Assembly (NCBI GenBank): GCA_002840505.1
Contig: PHBC01000006.1
Coordinates: forward strand, 62,001 to 126,000
Length of the DNA stretch: 64,000 nt
Origin: Deltaproteobacteria bacterium HGW-Deltaproteobacteria-2
GTDB taxonomy: Bacteria > Desulfobacterota > Syntrophia > Syntrophales > Smithellaceae
Direction: 5' to 3'
Shown: positions 45,690-54,677 of the stretch, piece after piece
Layout: each line of letters begins with the position of its first letter
Position numbering within the stretch: position 1 is the stretch's first letter
Translations under genes and position numbers: made by a program
Notes under the pieces: model-generated
What the model saw: the letters and a program-made list of their open reading frames with translations, nothing else
Databases searched by the model: none
Told to the model about the DNA's origin: nothing

Positions 45690-46163
45690 TTGCAGAGATA
45701 CGAAGTTATAGCTATAGTTTTAGCTAATTTAAGTGACGAAGACATTACCGCATTAATCGAACGCAGCCAAAAAATCATTACCGACCGCAAAGGTGTCGTC
45801 GCCAAGATCGACAAATGGGGAAAAAGACATCTTGCCTATGAAATCAAAAAACAAAAAGACGGTTATTATTTTCTTATCGACTTTGCCGGCAACGGAGCCA
45901 TTGTTGCGGAAATTGAAAGAAATTATAAAATTGATGACCGTATCCTGAAGTTCATGACGGTAAAAAAAGAGGGTGCAACCACCCCCGAAGGCATTGAACA
46001 GGAAATTGCCGCGGCGGAGGCAAAACGTACCCAGGCGAAGGCAGAAGGAGAAGCGGGAGCGGAAGGAAAAATTGTCCATCAGATAGAAAAAGCCTCCGGC
46101 GAAACGAAGCCTTTACCTAAAAAACTTTATAATAAAGAAGAAATTTCAACGAGGGGGGAATAA
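45690..46163 (+). CDS. rpsF: 30S ribosomal protein S6 (bS6)
   Basis: Small-subunit protein that binds 16S rRNA with S18. The core (about 1-100) shows RYEVIAIVLANLSDEDI, KIDKWGKRHLAYEIKKQKDGYY and ILKFMTVK. The protein is longer than usual (157 residues) because of a charged Ala/Glu/Lys tail. Translation starts at TTG: AAAGGAGA sits 6-7 bases upstream and no ATG precedes the conserved start. First gene of the S6-S18-DUF2232-L9-DnaB run. Confidence 0.95.
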   Translation: MQRYEVIAIVLANLSDEDITALIERSQKIITDRKGVVAKIDKWGKRHLAYEIKKQKDGYYFLIDFAGNGAIVAEIERNYKIDDRILKFMTVKKEGATTPEGIEQEIAAAEAKRTQAKAEGEAGAEGKIVHQIEKASGETKPLPKKLYNKEEISTRGE

Positions 46164-46166
46164 GCA

Positions 46167-46436
46167 ATGGCCATACCAAACGGAGATAAACCAAATCGAT
46201 ATCCCCAGAAAAAGTTTTTTCATAAAAAGAAATTTTGCCGTTTTTGCACAGATTCTAATGTGAAAATTGATTATAAAAATCCTATGGTCCTGAATAATTT
46301 CATAACAGAGCGAGGCAAGATTATGCCGCGCAGAATTACCGGTAATTGTGCCAGCCATCAGAGAGAATTGGCGTTAGCAATAAAACGCTCCCGAATGATT
46401 GCAATTATGCCTTTTGTTACCGGTGAAGGAAGATAG
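46167..46436 (+). CDS. rpsR: 30S ribosomal protein S18 (bS18)
   Basis: 89 residues; the conserved core [49 protein letters not shown] is complete. The Cys pair (CRFC) with the later Cys and His keeps a zinc-binding (C+) form. It follows rpsF by 3 bases. Confidence 0.97.
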   Translation: MAIPNGDKPNRYPQKKFFHKKKFCRFCTDSNVKIDYKNPMVLNNFITERGKIMPRRITGNCASHQRELALAIKRSRMIAIMPFVTGEGR

Positions 46437-46465
46437 ATTTTTTAATGAGACTCGCTGAAAAAGAG

Positions 46466-46618
46466 TCCCGACTTGTCGGGATGAAGTTTGTCCCTATCAC
46501 CTAAAGGTGAAGGGATAATTCGCTCTAAGATTTTTCATATACTGCGTTTTGAAAAATCAGGGCTCATTAAAGCGTTAGTCGAATTATCCCGCAAAGCGGA
46601 GGGCAGAATGCCCGTGAT
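46466..46618. repeat. Composite repeat with hairpin copy C
   Basis: Order: TCCCGAC-TT-GTCGGGA hairpin, CACCTAAAGGTG palindrome, then GGGATAATTCG (46512-46522), the copy C hairpin GATTTTTCA / TGAAAAATC, CTCATTA, and a perfect inverted copy CGAATTATCCC (46580-46590), ending in AAGCGGAGGGCAGAATGCCCGTGAT. It joins the hairpin repeats of copies A and B with the CCCGTGAT module of the family-2 repeats. Confidence 0.7.
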
Positions 46619-46733
46619 ATACTGATTTGTTCTTCTCTTTTTATGAAGAATAAAACCGGCTGCTTTTATTTTTCGGGGAAATTTTATATAAATTTAAGTT
46701 AAATCAAATCACTCCTGCGTAGATTATCGATAA

Positions 46734-46767
46734 GGTAACGCCCATATTATATGGCGTTACCTTTTTT
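46734..46767 (+). terminator. Intrinsic terminator
   Basis: GGTAACGCCCATAT and ATATGGCGTTACC pair with one bulged base and are followed by TTTTTT. This is the clearest rho-independent terminator in the window and should end transcripts from rpsF-rpsR. The downstream DUF2232 gene then needs its own promoter or read-through. Confidence 0.85.
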
Positions 46768-46872
46768 CAAAGTAAATTCTTGATTTGATTACCGGCAATT
46801 GCGTTCTGGTTGGCAGTAATTCACAAGAGAAATGTAGTTATATAAAATTTTGTTGTTAGCAGGTTATCATCC

Positions 46873-47838
46873 TTGGAAAGATTCAGAACAACCTTTTTCA
46901 ATATTCCTTTTTTAAAACTTTTATTTTTTGTTTCTGCTTTTATTTTTGCAATAGCTTTTATTCCTGTTATCGGTTCTGTTGCTCTTATTCTGTTACCAGT
47001 GATTTTATTTTTTAATGGTATAGTTAATGGCAAAGTTAAGACCAACGCCGCTTTCTTAATTTCTTTTTTGATTCTTTTTTTTCTATCAGCTTTATTGCAG
47101 CAAAATTTACCTACTGTTGCCATTTTTACCATGGGGATGGCCGGCTTATTAATTGCCCAGATTGCAGCACGAAATGGATCAATTGAAAAAACAGTTATTT
47201 ATCCGTCTATTTTTATTATTGCCGCAATTTGTATCTATTTCATTTACGGTGGTTCGGTTCTTTCTATAAATCCGTGGCAGCTTGTGGAAAGACATATAGC
47301 CGCAGCGGTTGAAGAAAATATAAAACTCTACAGCCAGTTGTCTTTCAGAGCAGAAGATATTAATTTCTTTAAAGATAACAAGCGGGACATTACCAATGTT
47401 TTGACCCGGATGTTTCCGGCACTGGTTGTCATAACCGCGACATTAATTGTTTGGGCAAATATTCTTCTGGGAAAACGAATTCTCGGTAAAGCCGGTATCG
47501 TTTTACCAAATCTTACCGCATTAAATCGATGGAAGGTTCCTGAATTCATTATCTGGATTTTTATCGTTTCCGGCGGTCTTTTCTTTGTGCAGAATAAAGA
47601 CATAACCTTTTTCAGCTCCAACATATTTCTGGTAACGTGTTTTGTATATTTACTGCAAGGCCTTGCGATCGTTAGCTTCTTTTTTCAAAAGAAAAACGTA
47701 CCTTTCTTTTTCCGCTATCTTTTTTATTTTTTAATTGCAGTTCAGCAAATTCTTATGATACCTATAGTAGCCATCGGATTATTCGATATCTGGGTTGATT
47801 TTAGGAAATTTTTTCAAAAAGATCAGGCAACCACTTGA
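46873..47838 (+). CDS. DUF2232 family membrane protein (YybS-like)
   Basis: A 321-residue polytopic membrane protein with about eight hydrophobic helices. Its place between rpsR and rplI and the C-terminal pattern (GLAIVSFFFQKKNVPFF...GLFDIWVDFRKFF) fit DUF2232, whose genes often sit at this spot in deltaproteobacteria and Firmicutes. Start is TTG at 46873 (MERFRTTF); no better codon lies nearby. Function is unknown; membrane transport or envelope biogenesis has been suggested for relatives. Confidence 0.8.
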   Translation: MERFRTTFFNIPFLKLLFFVSAFIFAIAFIPVIGSVALILLPVILFFNGIVNGKVKTNAAFLISFLILFFLSALLQQNLPTVAIFTMGMAGLLIAQIAARNGSIEKTVIYPSIFIIAAICIYFIYGGSVLSINPWQLVERHIAAAVEENIKLYSQLSFRAEDINFFKDNKRDITNVLTRMFPALVVITATLIVWANILLGKRILGKAGIVLPNLTALNRWKVPEFIIWIFIVSGGLFFVQNKDITFFSSNIFLVTCFVYLLQGLAIVSFFFQKKNVPFFFRYLFYFLIAVQQILMIPIVAIGLFDIWVDFRKFFQKDQATT

Positions 47839-47872
47839 TTTCATCAGTATTCTTACAAAACGGAGGGTTTTT

Positions 47873-48322
47873 ATGAAAGTAATTTTGAAGCAAAGCGTGC
47901 CTTCTTTAGGTAAGGCGGGGGCTTTAATTAAAGTTAATGATGGTTATGCCCGCAATTTTTTGATTCCTAAAGGATTGGCTACCGAGGCCAATGAAAAAAA
48001 CATCAAACTCTTTGAGCATGATAAAACAAATATCCTGAAGAAAGCGGCTAAGGAGCACAAGTCCGCTCAGGATCTGGCGGATGCTTTGTCTAATGTAACT
48101 ATAACAATAGCCCGTAAACTCGGTGATCAGGATAAAATCTTTGGTTCAGTAACAACCAAGGACATAGAATCAGCGCTTAAAGAAAAGGGTTACGACATTA
48201 ATCGAAAAATGATTGTCCATGAACATGGTGAACATATAAAGTCGCTGGGTGAATTTAAAGTAAAAATAAAGTTGACAGCCGATGTAGAAACCGAAATCAA
48301 ATTAATCGTTACCGGCGAGTAA
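47873..48322 (+). CDS. rplI: 50S ribosomal protein L9 (bL9)
   Basis: 149 residues: the N-terminal rRNA-binding domain MKVILKQSVPSLGKAGALIKVNDGYARNFLIPKG, a long connecting helix, and a C-terminal domain. ATG at 47873 follows CGGAGG; the longer frame reaches into the DUF2232 gene and lacks family similarity. The stop lies 2 bases before the dnaB start. Confidence 0.97.
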   Translation: MKVILKQSVPSLGKAGALIKVNDGYARNFLIPKGLATEANEKNIKLFEHDKTNILKKAAKEHKSAQDLADALSNVTITIARKLGDQDKIFGSVTTKDIESALKEKGYDINRKMIVHEHGEHIKSLGEFKVKIKLTADVETEIKLIVTGE

Positions 48323-48324
48323 TA

Positions 48325-49686
48325 ATGAGAGATATCGATTCATCTTTATATAAGCTTCCACCGCAAAATATCGAGGCCGAACAGTCTATCCTCGGTAGTA
48401 TTTTGCTGGAAAACAGTGCTATCAACAGCGTGCTGGAAATTATATCATCCCCGGGTGATTTTTATAACGAAGCTCACCGGAAGATTTTTGGCGTTATCAT
48501 TGAGATTTCCGAAAGAAACGAGCCGGTTGATATTATTACTTTAAGCAACGCCCTGAAAGATAAAAACCTTTTGGATTCAGTGGGTGGTACAACATATCTT
48601 GCTTCTCTGGTCGATAACGTTCCGTCTGCGGCTAACGTTGCGAATTACTCCAAAATTGTTAAGGAAAAGGCGATTCTCCGCGGATTAATCGGTTCGGCAA
48701 CGGAGATTATCAATAGTTGCTATGAAACCGGTTCCGATGTTGATCAGGTTCTGGATAAAGCAGAACACAGTATTTTCGAAATTTCCGAGAATAAAGTGCG
48801 TCCCGCTTTTTTCCCGATTCGAGATATTGTCAAGGACAGCTTCCGGTCGATTGAAGATCTTTATTCCCGTAAAGAACTGATTACCGGCGTTCCTACCGGT
48901 TTTGAAAAAATTGATGATTTAACTTCCGGCTTGCAGAAATCGGAACTGATAATCATTGCCGGACGTCCCAGCATGGGCAAGACAGCGTTTGCCTTGAATA
49001 TCGCATTATTCGCGGCTATGGAAGCGCAGACGCCCGCCGCTATTTTTTCGCTGGAAATGTCCAAGGAGCAGCTTGCTTTTCGTCTACTTGCGTCCGAGGG
49101 CAGAGTTGATTCACAGCGCCTGAGAAAAGGCATTCTGGGAGAAACCGATTGGCCGAAACTGACGACAGCCGCCGGCCGGCTTTCCGATGCGCCACTCTTC
49201 ATTGATGATACCCCGGCCATTACCGTTTTGGAAATGAAGGCCAAATCACGCCGGCTCAAAGCCGATCAGGGGCTGGGATTGATCGTCGTAGACTACATCC
49301 AGCTGATGCGTTCCGGCAGTTACCGCGAATCCCGCGAGCAGGAAATATCGGAAATCAGCCGTTCTTTGAAGGCTCTGGCTAAAGAACTCAGAGTGCCCGT
49401 TGTCGCGCTCTCGCAGCTCAACCGCAAAGTGGAAGACCGCACTAACCGCCGTCCGCAAATGGCGGATTTAAGAGAATCCGGTGCTATCGAACAGGACGCC
49501 GACGTTATTGCTTTTATTTACCGTGATGAAGTTTATGACAAATCGGACGATAATATTAACAAAGGAATTGCGGAAATAATCATCGCCAAACAAAGAAACG
49601 GCCCCACCGGAACTGTTAAACTTGCTTTTGTGGACAAGTATACAAGTTTCCAAAACCTTGCCCATGTAGAAACGCCCGAAAATTAG
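48325..49686 (+). CDS. dnaB: Replicative DNA helicase DnaB
   Basis: Hexameric 5'-3' helicase of the replication fork. The 453 residues have the DnaB-N domain (about 9-110, PPQNIEAEQSILGSIL) and the RecA-like DnaB-C domain (about 175-450) with Walker A AGRPSMGKTAF, the SLEMSKEQL segment, LIVVDYIQLM (Walker B) and LSQLNRKVEDR plus LRESGAIEQDADV. No intein or insertion. The S18-L9-DnaB order is widely conserved. Confidence 0.97.
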   Translation: MRDIDSSLYKLPPQNIEAEQSILGSILLENSAINSVLEIISSPGDFYNEAHRKIFGVIIEISERNEPVDIITLSNALKDKNLLDSVGGTTYLASLVDNVPSAANVANYSKIVKEKAILRGLIGSATEIINSCYETGSDVDQVLDKAEHSIFEISENKVRPAFFPIRDIVKDSFRSIEDLYSRKELITGVPTGFEKIDDLTSGLQKSELIIIAGRPSMGKTAFALNIALFAAMEAQTPAAIFSLEMSKEQLAFRLLASEGRVDSQRLRKGILGETDWPKLTTAAGRLSDAPLFIDDTPAITVLEMKAKSRRLKADQGLGLIVVDYIQLMRSGSYRESREQEISEISRSLKALAKELRVPVVALSQLNRKVEDRTNRRPQMADLRESGAIEQDADVIAFIYRDEVYDKSDDNINKGIAEIIIAKQRNGPTGTVKLAFVDKYTSFQNLAHVETPEN

Positions 49687-49830
49687 AATTCCATGCCGAG
49701 AATTGCCGGATTAGGAATAGCAAGAATCAGCGCGCCTTTACTCTTGACAATTGCCACTAAAGAATCTCGCAAATTTTCACCAGTAATGGATTTTAGGCAA
49801 CCAATAATTCCTAGATTCCCACCGGAGTAG
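49683..49830 (-). pseudogene. Possible decayed C-terminal gene fragment
   Basis: On the minus strand a frame reads as a protein-like C-terminus (GGNLGIIGCLKSITGENL then RDSLVAIVKSKGALILAIP and NPAILGMEF, stop at 49685-49683), overlapping the dnaB stop. Upstream it runs into a repeat-like GGGATTCTACTCCGG sequence, so no start is left. The family is not recognised; composition is the only argument. Confidence 0.25.
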
Positions 49831-50189
49831 AATCCCGCGCATGCGCGACGGGAATGACACTCAAATGTTCTCCGCCGGGGTAATTTGGCAAGAGGCCGTT
49901 ATCCATTGATAGAACAAGAGTCATGAAATATTTTTTGTAATTCTCAAATCATTAGTCTCGATGGATAGACAACCCTTCAATTGTAAATAATCAAAAAAAG
50001 ACTGAACTCAAAATTTACATATGATAAAAGAATATATAATACCATTTTTAAATCAAAGGTGATATTGCGGCGGCTAGGCGGAGGCGACGAGGCGTATTTT
50101 TTACATACGTTGAGGAAGCCGACAATCCCGATGAATCGGGACCAACAAAAATAGCGCTTTGATTTAGAATTGGTATAGCAGGTTATTCT
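49831..50189. other. Intergenic region between dnaB and the UMF1 gene
   Basis: It holds an ATTCCCGCGCATGCGCGACGGGAATGACA-type palindrome around 49834-49861, a form seen again loosely near 61711-61797, then AT-rich DNA and the 136-bp inverted-repeat element at 50040-50175. No gene seen. Confidence 0.5.
50040..50175. repeat. MITE-like element with 19-bp terminal inverted repeats
   Basis: The ends TACCATTTTTAAATCAAAG and CTTTGATTTAGAATTGGTA are inverted copies with two mismatches. The interior is G-rich (GCGGCGGCTAGGCGGAGGCGAC) and contains CGTAT...ATACG and TCCCGATGAATCGGGA hairpins. It is too small to encode a transposase. Its right end lies 14 bases before the UMF1 start codon, so it forms the leader of that gene. 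Confidence 0.6.
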
Positions 50190-51524
50190 ATGGCAGATAT
50201 TAAAAGGGCTTCAAAAAAAGAACTGTTTGGCTGGGCAATGTTTGATTTTGCCAACTCGTCCTATACGACTGTTATCATCACAGTAGTTTTTTGTATTATA
50301 TTCCCCAAAATCATTGTCGGAGATGGGCCGGAATACAGGCTGGGTAATCTTCTGTGGAGTACTTCCCTGTCCATAAGCTATCTGATTGTGCTTCTTACGG
50401 CACCGCTCTTCGGCGCAATCATGGACTACACCGGATTAAAAAAGAAGTTTCTCTTTGGGAGCTACATCCTCACGGTAATTGCTACCGCGGCTCTTTATTT
50501 CGTTGGTCCTGGAGATATCATTTTGGGAATGCTGCTTATTATTCTATCCAATGTCGGTTTTTCCTACAGCGAATCTTTTGTCTCCAGTTTTCTTCCGGAT
50601 CTTGGTCCGCCTGAAGATCTGGGTAAGATTTCTGGCTATGCCTGGGGACTGGGATATTTTGGCGGTCTCTTATCTGTAGCAGTAGTAATATTTGGTCTGA
50701 GTGCCGGTGTATATACAATGGAAAATTTCCAAAATCTGCGGCTGGTGGGACCGGTGACAGGTTTGTTTTTTTTGATAGCCGCCATTCCGACATTTTTGTG
50801 GGTCAAGGAACGGACGGCTCCCAGACCTCTCTCCCAGAATGACAATTATATTACTATCGGGTTGAAACGATTGAAAAAAACTTTTCTGGATATTCGGGAT
50901 TACAAAGATTTGATAATCCTTTTAGCATCATTCTTTTTCGCTTATGCGGGGCTCTCCATAGTGATCGCCTTTGCCTTTATTTACGGAGACCAGATCATAA
51001 AATGGTCAAGCAGCATACAGATATTAATGTTCGTTATAACGCAGTTTACAGCAGCGGCAGGCGCATTTCTTTTTGGAGTCATTCAGGACAGATGGAAAGC
51101 TAAACCGGCATTTATTCTGACGCTTGTGCTCTGGCTGGTTTCCGTAAGCCTGATTTACGAGGTCATTGAAGTTACAGCTTTTGTAAACAGCGTGACGGGC
51201 CTTGCTCTGCAAGAGGCGCATGTTTTCCTTGTTGTCGGTTTCATAGCCGGATTAGGCCTGGGATCAACCCAATCCGCCTGCCGTGCCATGGTCGGTCTTT
51301 TCTCACCGGATACAAAGGCCGGAGAGTTTTTCGGCTTATGGAGTTTTACCGGTCGTCTTTCGGCTATTGTCGGACTGATGGGTTTGGGATTATTGCAAAC
51401 GCTTTTTGGTCTGCAAAAGGCGATACTTGTTTGTCTGGTATTTTTTTTAATGTCATTAGTTATCGTTCTTTTCGTCAATGAAGAACGGGGCAAGATGATT
51501 GCGCGTGAACATGCCGGAGAATAG
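50190..51524 (+). CDS. MFS transporter, UMF1 family (Atg22-like)
   Basis: A 444-residue membrane protein with about twelve helices. The family signature GWAMFDFANSSYTTVIITVVF is at residues 12-32; GLGLGSTQSACRAMVGLFSP and GEFFGLWSFTGRLSA near the C-terminus are also typical of UMF1/Atg22-like permeases, some of which export amino acids. The substrate is unknown. It is 4 bases upstream of the acyl-ligase gene, so the two are probably one transcript and may share a lipid or fatty-acid role. Confidence 0.85.
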   Translation: MADIKRASKKELFGWAMFDFANSSYTTVIITVVFCIIFPKIIVGDGPEYRLGNLLWSTSLSISYLIVLLTAPLFGAIMDYTGLKKKFLFGSYILTVIATAALYFVGPGDIILGMLLIILSNVGFSYSESFVSSFLPDLGPPEDLGKISGYAWGLGYFGGLLSVAVVIFGLSAGVYTMENFQNLRLVGPVTGLFFLIAAIPTFLWVKERTAPRPLSQNDNYITIGLKRLKKTFLDIRDYKDLIILLASFFFAYAGLSIVIAFAFIYGDQIIKWSSSIQILMFVITQFTAAAGAFLFGVIQDRWKAKPAFILTLVLWLVSVSLIYEVIEVTAFVNSVTGLALQEAHVFLVVGFIAGLGLGSTQSACRAMVGLFSPDTKAGEFFGLWSFTGRLSAIVGLMGLGLLQTLFGLQKAILVCLVFFLMSLVIVLFVNEERGKMIAREHAGE

Positions 51525-51528
51525 ATAG

Positions 51529-54366
51529 GTGGTCAGTAGTCGAATAAATATTAATTCCGATAAATCGATGAATGTTTTGCTTCAGGCCATTAAAGAACTT
51601 GTTGTGGAGCTTCATCCATCCTGGCCGGAAACCAGGAAAATATTGCCGGACAGTTTACTGTCACAGGACCTGGGACTGGACAGCCTGGCGCGTGTGGAAC
51701 TGCTTGCCCGCATCGAAAGAAATTTTGGTGTAACACTTGAAGAGAAAATATTTATCGATGCCGAAACACCACGCAATCTGTGGCAGGCAATCATCAATGC
51801 CGGTCCTTCCTTAACGCCTGTTGCCGCAATGGAAATCAGTAAGGTGGAAATAGGCGAAACACATGACTTGCCCTTCGATGCCCAAACACTAGTGGAAGTA
51901 CTGAACTGGCATGTGGAGAATCATCCGGACAGACCCCACATTCGTTTATACAACGATGAAGACGATGGAGAAATCATTACATATGGAAAGTTGGGTGAAG
52001 GGGCGCGGGCGGTAGCCGCCGGTCTTCAGGAAAAAGGCCTGCTGCCGGGAGATTCCGTTTCCATCATGCTGCCCACGAGTAGGGAATACTTTTTTACTTT
52101 TATGGGAATTTTACTGGCGGGCGGTATACCCGTTCCCATCTATCCGCCATTTCGCATGAACCAGCTTGAAGATCATTTGCGACGGCACAGCGCCATTCTC
52201 AAAAACTGCGGCGCAAAGATGATGGTCATCATTCCGGAGGCCAAGCGCTTTGCCCAGGTTCTCAAGGCGCAGGTGGAAAGTATGCACACCCTGGCGACTA
52301 TAGAAGAATTAACTTCCGGCACGGCCAAGTATAATAAATTCACTTCGGCGGCAAACGATACTGCCTTTCTTCAATATACGTCCGGCAGTACCGGTAATCC
52401 CAAGGGCGTGATGCTGACCCATGCCAATCTGCTGGCCAATGTCCACGCGCTGGGTGAAGTCGTGCAGGTGAAATCCACGGATGTTATCGTAAGTTGGCTG
52501 CCGCTCTATCATGACATGGGCTTGATCGGAACATGGCTTTCCAGTCTTTATTATGCCGCCATGCTTGTAGTCATGTCGCCGCTCAATTTTATTTCGCGGC
52601 CGCAGCGCTGGCTGTGGGCTATTCATCGCTATCGGGGTACCATTTCAGCTGCTCCTAATTTTGCCTATGAATTATGTCTGAAAAGATTAACGGATGATGA
52701 TCTTCAAGGACTTGATCTGTCTTCCTGGAGAGTTGCCTGTAACGGTGCCGAACCGGTAAGTCCTGAAACAGTGGAAAATTTCTGCCGGCATTTTAGCAAG
52801 TATGGCTTTAAACGCGAGACATTAATGCCTGTATACGGTCTGGCGGAATGTTCGGTCGGACTTGCCCTGCCGCCCCTTGATCGCGGTCCGCTCATTGATA
52901 AAATTAATAGAGAAGTTTTTGTCAATACTGGCCATGCCATCCCGTCTACTGAAGTTGACGATCGGGTTTTGCGATTTGTTGCCTGCGGTCGTCCGTTGCC
53001 CGGCCATGAGGTACGTATTGTAGATAACGCCGGTCGGGAATTGCCTGAACGATACGAAGGGAAACTTCATTTTCGCGGACCTTCGGCAACAAGCGGATAC
53101 TATCACAATATCGAAGATACCAGGAAGCTCTTTGACGGTGCTTGGTTGGATTCCGGCGATATGGCTTATATCGCAGGCGGTGACATATTTATTACAGGAC
53201 GCAAAAAAGACATTATCATCCGCGCGGGACGAAACATCTATCCTCAGGAACTTGAAGAAGCAGTAGGAAAGGTTGCGGGTATCAGAAAAGGCAATGTGGT
53301 TGTTTTTGCCGCGAAGGATACCGTCAATCAAACGGAAAAACTGGTCGTCATGGCCGAGACGCGGGAAGAAAATCCGGAAAAATTAAATGCCTTGCGCGAA
53401 GAAATCAACGTTCTGGCAATGGATTTAGTGGGAACAGGCGCGGATGAAGTGGTACTGGCTCCGCCGGGCACTGTACTCAAGACATCCAGCGGAAAAATCC
53501 GTCGGGCCGGTAACCGCGCTCTTTATGAAAGCGGCCGGATAGGTAAAGGTTACAAAGCGACATGGTGGCAAATAGTGCGGATTGCCTTATCCGGAATCGA
53601 GCCAGAATTGAGGCGCATGTGGCACGGCGTGCTAAGCGGATTCTATGCCGCCTACTGCTTGTTGCTGTTCTTTATTCTCGCACCTGTAACATGGTTGGCC
53701 GTTGTCCTGCTGCCCAAAGAATCATGGCGCTGGGCCTTTATGAGAAAAGTGGCTCGCTTTCTGGCCAGAGCATCTTTCACATCGATCGATGTTCAGGGAA
53801 CGGAAAATCTTCCTCTCGACTCTTCCTGTATCTTTGTGGCCAATCATGCCAGTTATCTGGATAATTTTTTGATGGTTGCCATGCTGCCGATGGAATTAAG
53901 TTTTGTTGCCAAGGCCGAACTGAGAGGAAGTTTTTTGGCACGAGTATTTCTGAAACGAATTAGTGCGGAATTTGCGGAACGATTCGATAAACAAAAAGGT
54001 GTTGAAGATGCCCGCCGTATTTCCTCTGTGGCACGCAAAGGCCGCAGCCTGCTCTTTTTTGCAGAAGGGGGCTTTACCCGTATTCCGGGACTTCGTCCTT
54101 TTCATATGGGCGCATTTGAAGCAGCGGTAGAGGCTTATGTTCCTGTCGTACCGATTGCCATTCGCGGCACACGTTCCATGCTGCGTGATGTCAGCCTGTT
54201 TCCAAGACGCGGCACAATAACCGTAACAATCGGGAAGCCCATTGAGCCCCATAGCGTGCAAGATCCCTCTGTGCCGGATTCATGGAAAACGGCAATAAAA
54301 CTGCGCGATGCCGCTCGTGATCACATTCTGCGGCATTGCGGCGAACCAGATCTTTCCGGTTACTGA
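51529..54366 (+). CDS. Fused acyl carrier protein / acyl-AMP ligase / PlsC-type acyltransferase
   Basis: A 945-residue multidomain lipid enzyme. Residues about 15-90 are an acyl carrier domain with the phosphopantetheine Ser52 in GLDSLARVEL. Residues about 120-660 are an adenylate-forming ligase: LQYTSGSTGNPKGV (P-loop), YGLAECSVGLALP, WLDSGDMAYI, GRKKDIIIRAGRNIYP and the catalytic-Lys region SSGKIRR. After two hydrophobic helices (about 705-735) a PlsC acyltransferase domain follows with NHASYLDN (NHxxxxD) and FAEGGFTR. It could activate a fatty acid, hold it on its own ACP and pass it to a lysolipid or glycerol phosphate at the membrane. GTG start with GGAG 9 bases upstream. Confidence 0.9.
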   Translation: MVSSRININSDKSMNVLLQAIKELVVELHPSWPETRKILPDSLLSQDLGLDSLARVELLARIERNFGVTLEEKIFIDAETPRNLWQAIINAGPSLTPVAAMEISKVEIGETHDLPFDAQTLVEVLNWHVENHPDRPHIRLYNDEDDGEIITYGKLGEGARAVAAGLQEKGLLPGDSVSIMLPTSREYFFTFMGILLAGGIPVPIYPPFRMNQLEDHLRRHSAILKNCGAKMMVIIPEAKRFAQVLKAQVESMHTLATIEELTSGTAKYNKFTSAANDTAFLQYTSGSTGNPKGVMLTHANLLANVHALGEVVQVKSTDVIVSWLPLYHDMGLIGTWLSSLYYAAMLVVMSPLNFISRPQRWLWAIHRYRGTISAAPNFAYELCLKRLTDDDLQGLDLSSWRVACNGAEPVSPETVENFCRHFSKYGFKRETLMPVYGLAECSVGLALPPLDRGPLIDKINREVFVNTGHAIPSTEVDDRVLRFVACGRPLPGHEVRIVDNAGRELPERYEGKLHFRGPSATSGYYHNIEDTRKLFDGAWLDSGDMAYIAGGDIFITGRKKDIIIRAGRNIYPQELEEAVGKVAGIRKGNVVVFAAKDTVNQTEKLVVMAETREENPEKLNALREEINVLAMDLVGTGADEVVLAPPGTVLKTSSGKIRRAGNRALYESGRIGKGYKATWWQIVRIALSGIEPELRRMWHGVLSGFYAAYCLLLFFILAPVTWLAVVLLPKESWRWAFMRKVARFLARASFTSIDVQGTENLPLDSSCIFVANHASYLDNFLMVAMLPMELSFVAKAELRGSFLARVFLKRISAEFAERFDKQKGVEDARRISSVARKGRSLLFFAEGGFTRIPGLRPFHMGAFEAAVEAYVPVVPIAIRGTRSMLRDVSLFPRRGTITVTIGKPIEPHSVQDPSVPDSWKTAIKLRDAARDHILRHCGEPDLSGY

Positions 54367-54677
54367 AAAATGCTCGGTTAAGAATTTTCTGCGTTGAATC
54401 TTTTTTCTGAGATGTCGTTGCTCGAATTCAGATAAAGCAACAATAATGTCATCCTTTTATAAATAGATTGTTTCATCTATTTGTAATATCAGATTGAACT
54501 ACCCGTATGGAAAGACTTCTCGAAACAAGTATCGCCCGGAGTGCAATGACAGAGATTGGATATATTGCGACTCCATTTTCAGGGGAAGCACATCCTTGTA
54601 ATTTAAAATAATACTGGTGTACTTTTCCGCCATCTATTCAGCAGTGATAAAAAAGTTGTGAAGTTTGGGATGCGTTG
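54367..54677. other. Intergenic region between convergent genes
   Basis: About 310 bases between the acyl-ligase stop and the stop of the GntR gene on the other strand. No terminator with a clear T-run, RNA gene or open frame beyond about 35 codons is visible. Confidence 0.4.

Larger units (their letters stand above)
46437..46872. other. Intergenic region between rpsR and the DUF2232 gene
   Basis: Contains a composite repeat (46466-46618) and a strong terminator (46734-46767), which splits the ribosomal run from the DUF2232-rplI-dnaB genes. No coding signal seen. Confidence 0.6.

Noticed and set aside
46466-46618. CRISPR array or integron attC-like series
   Set aside because: The units are unequal palindromes without regular spacers, and no cas or integrase gene is present.
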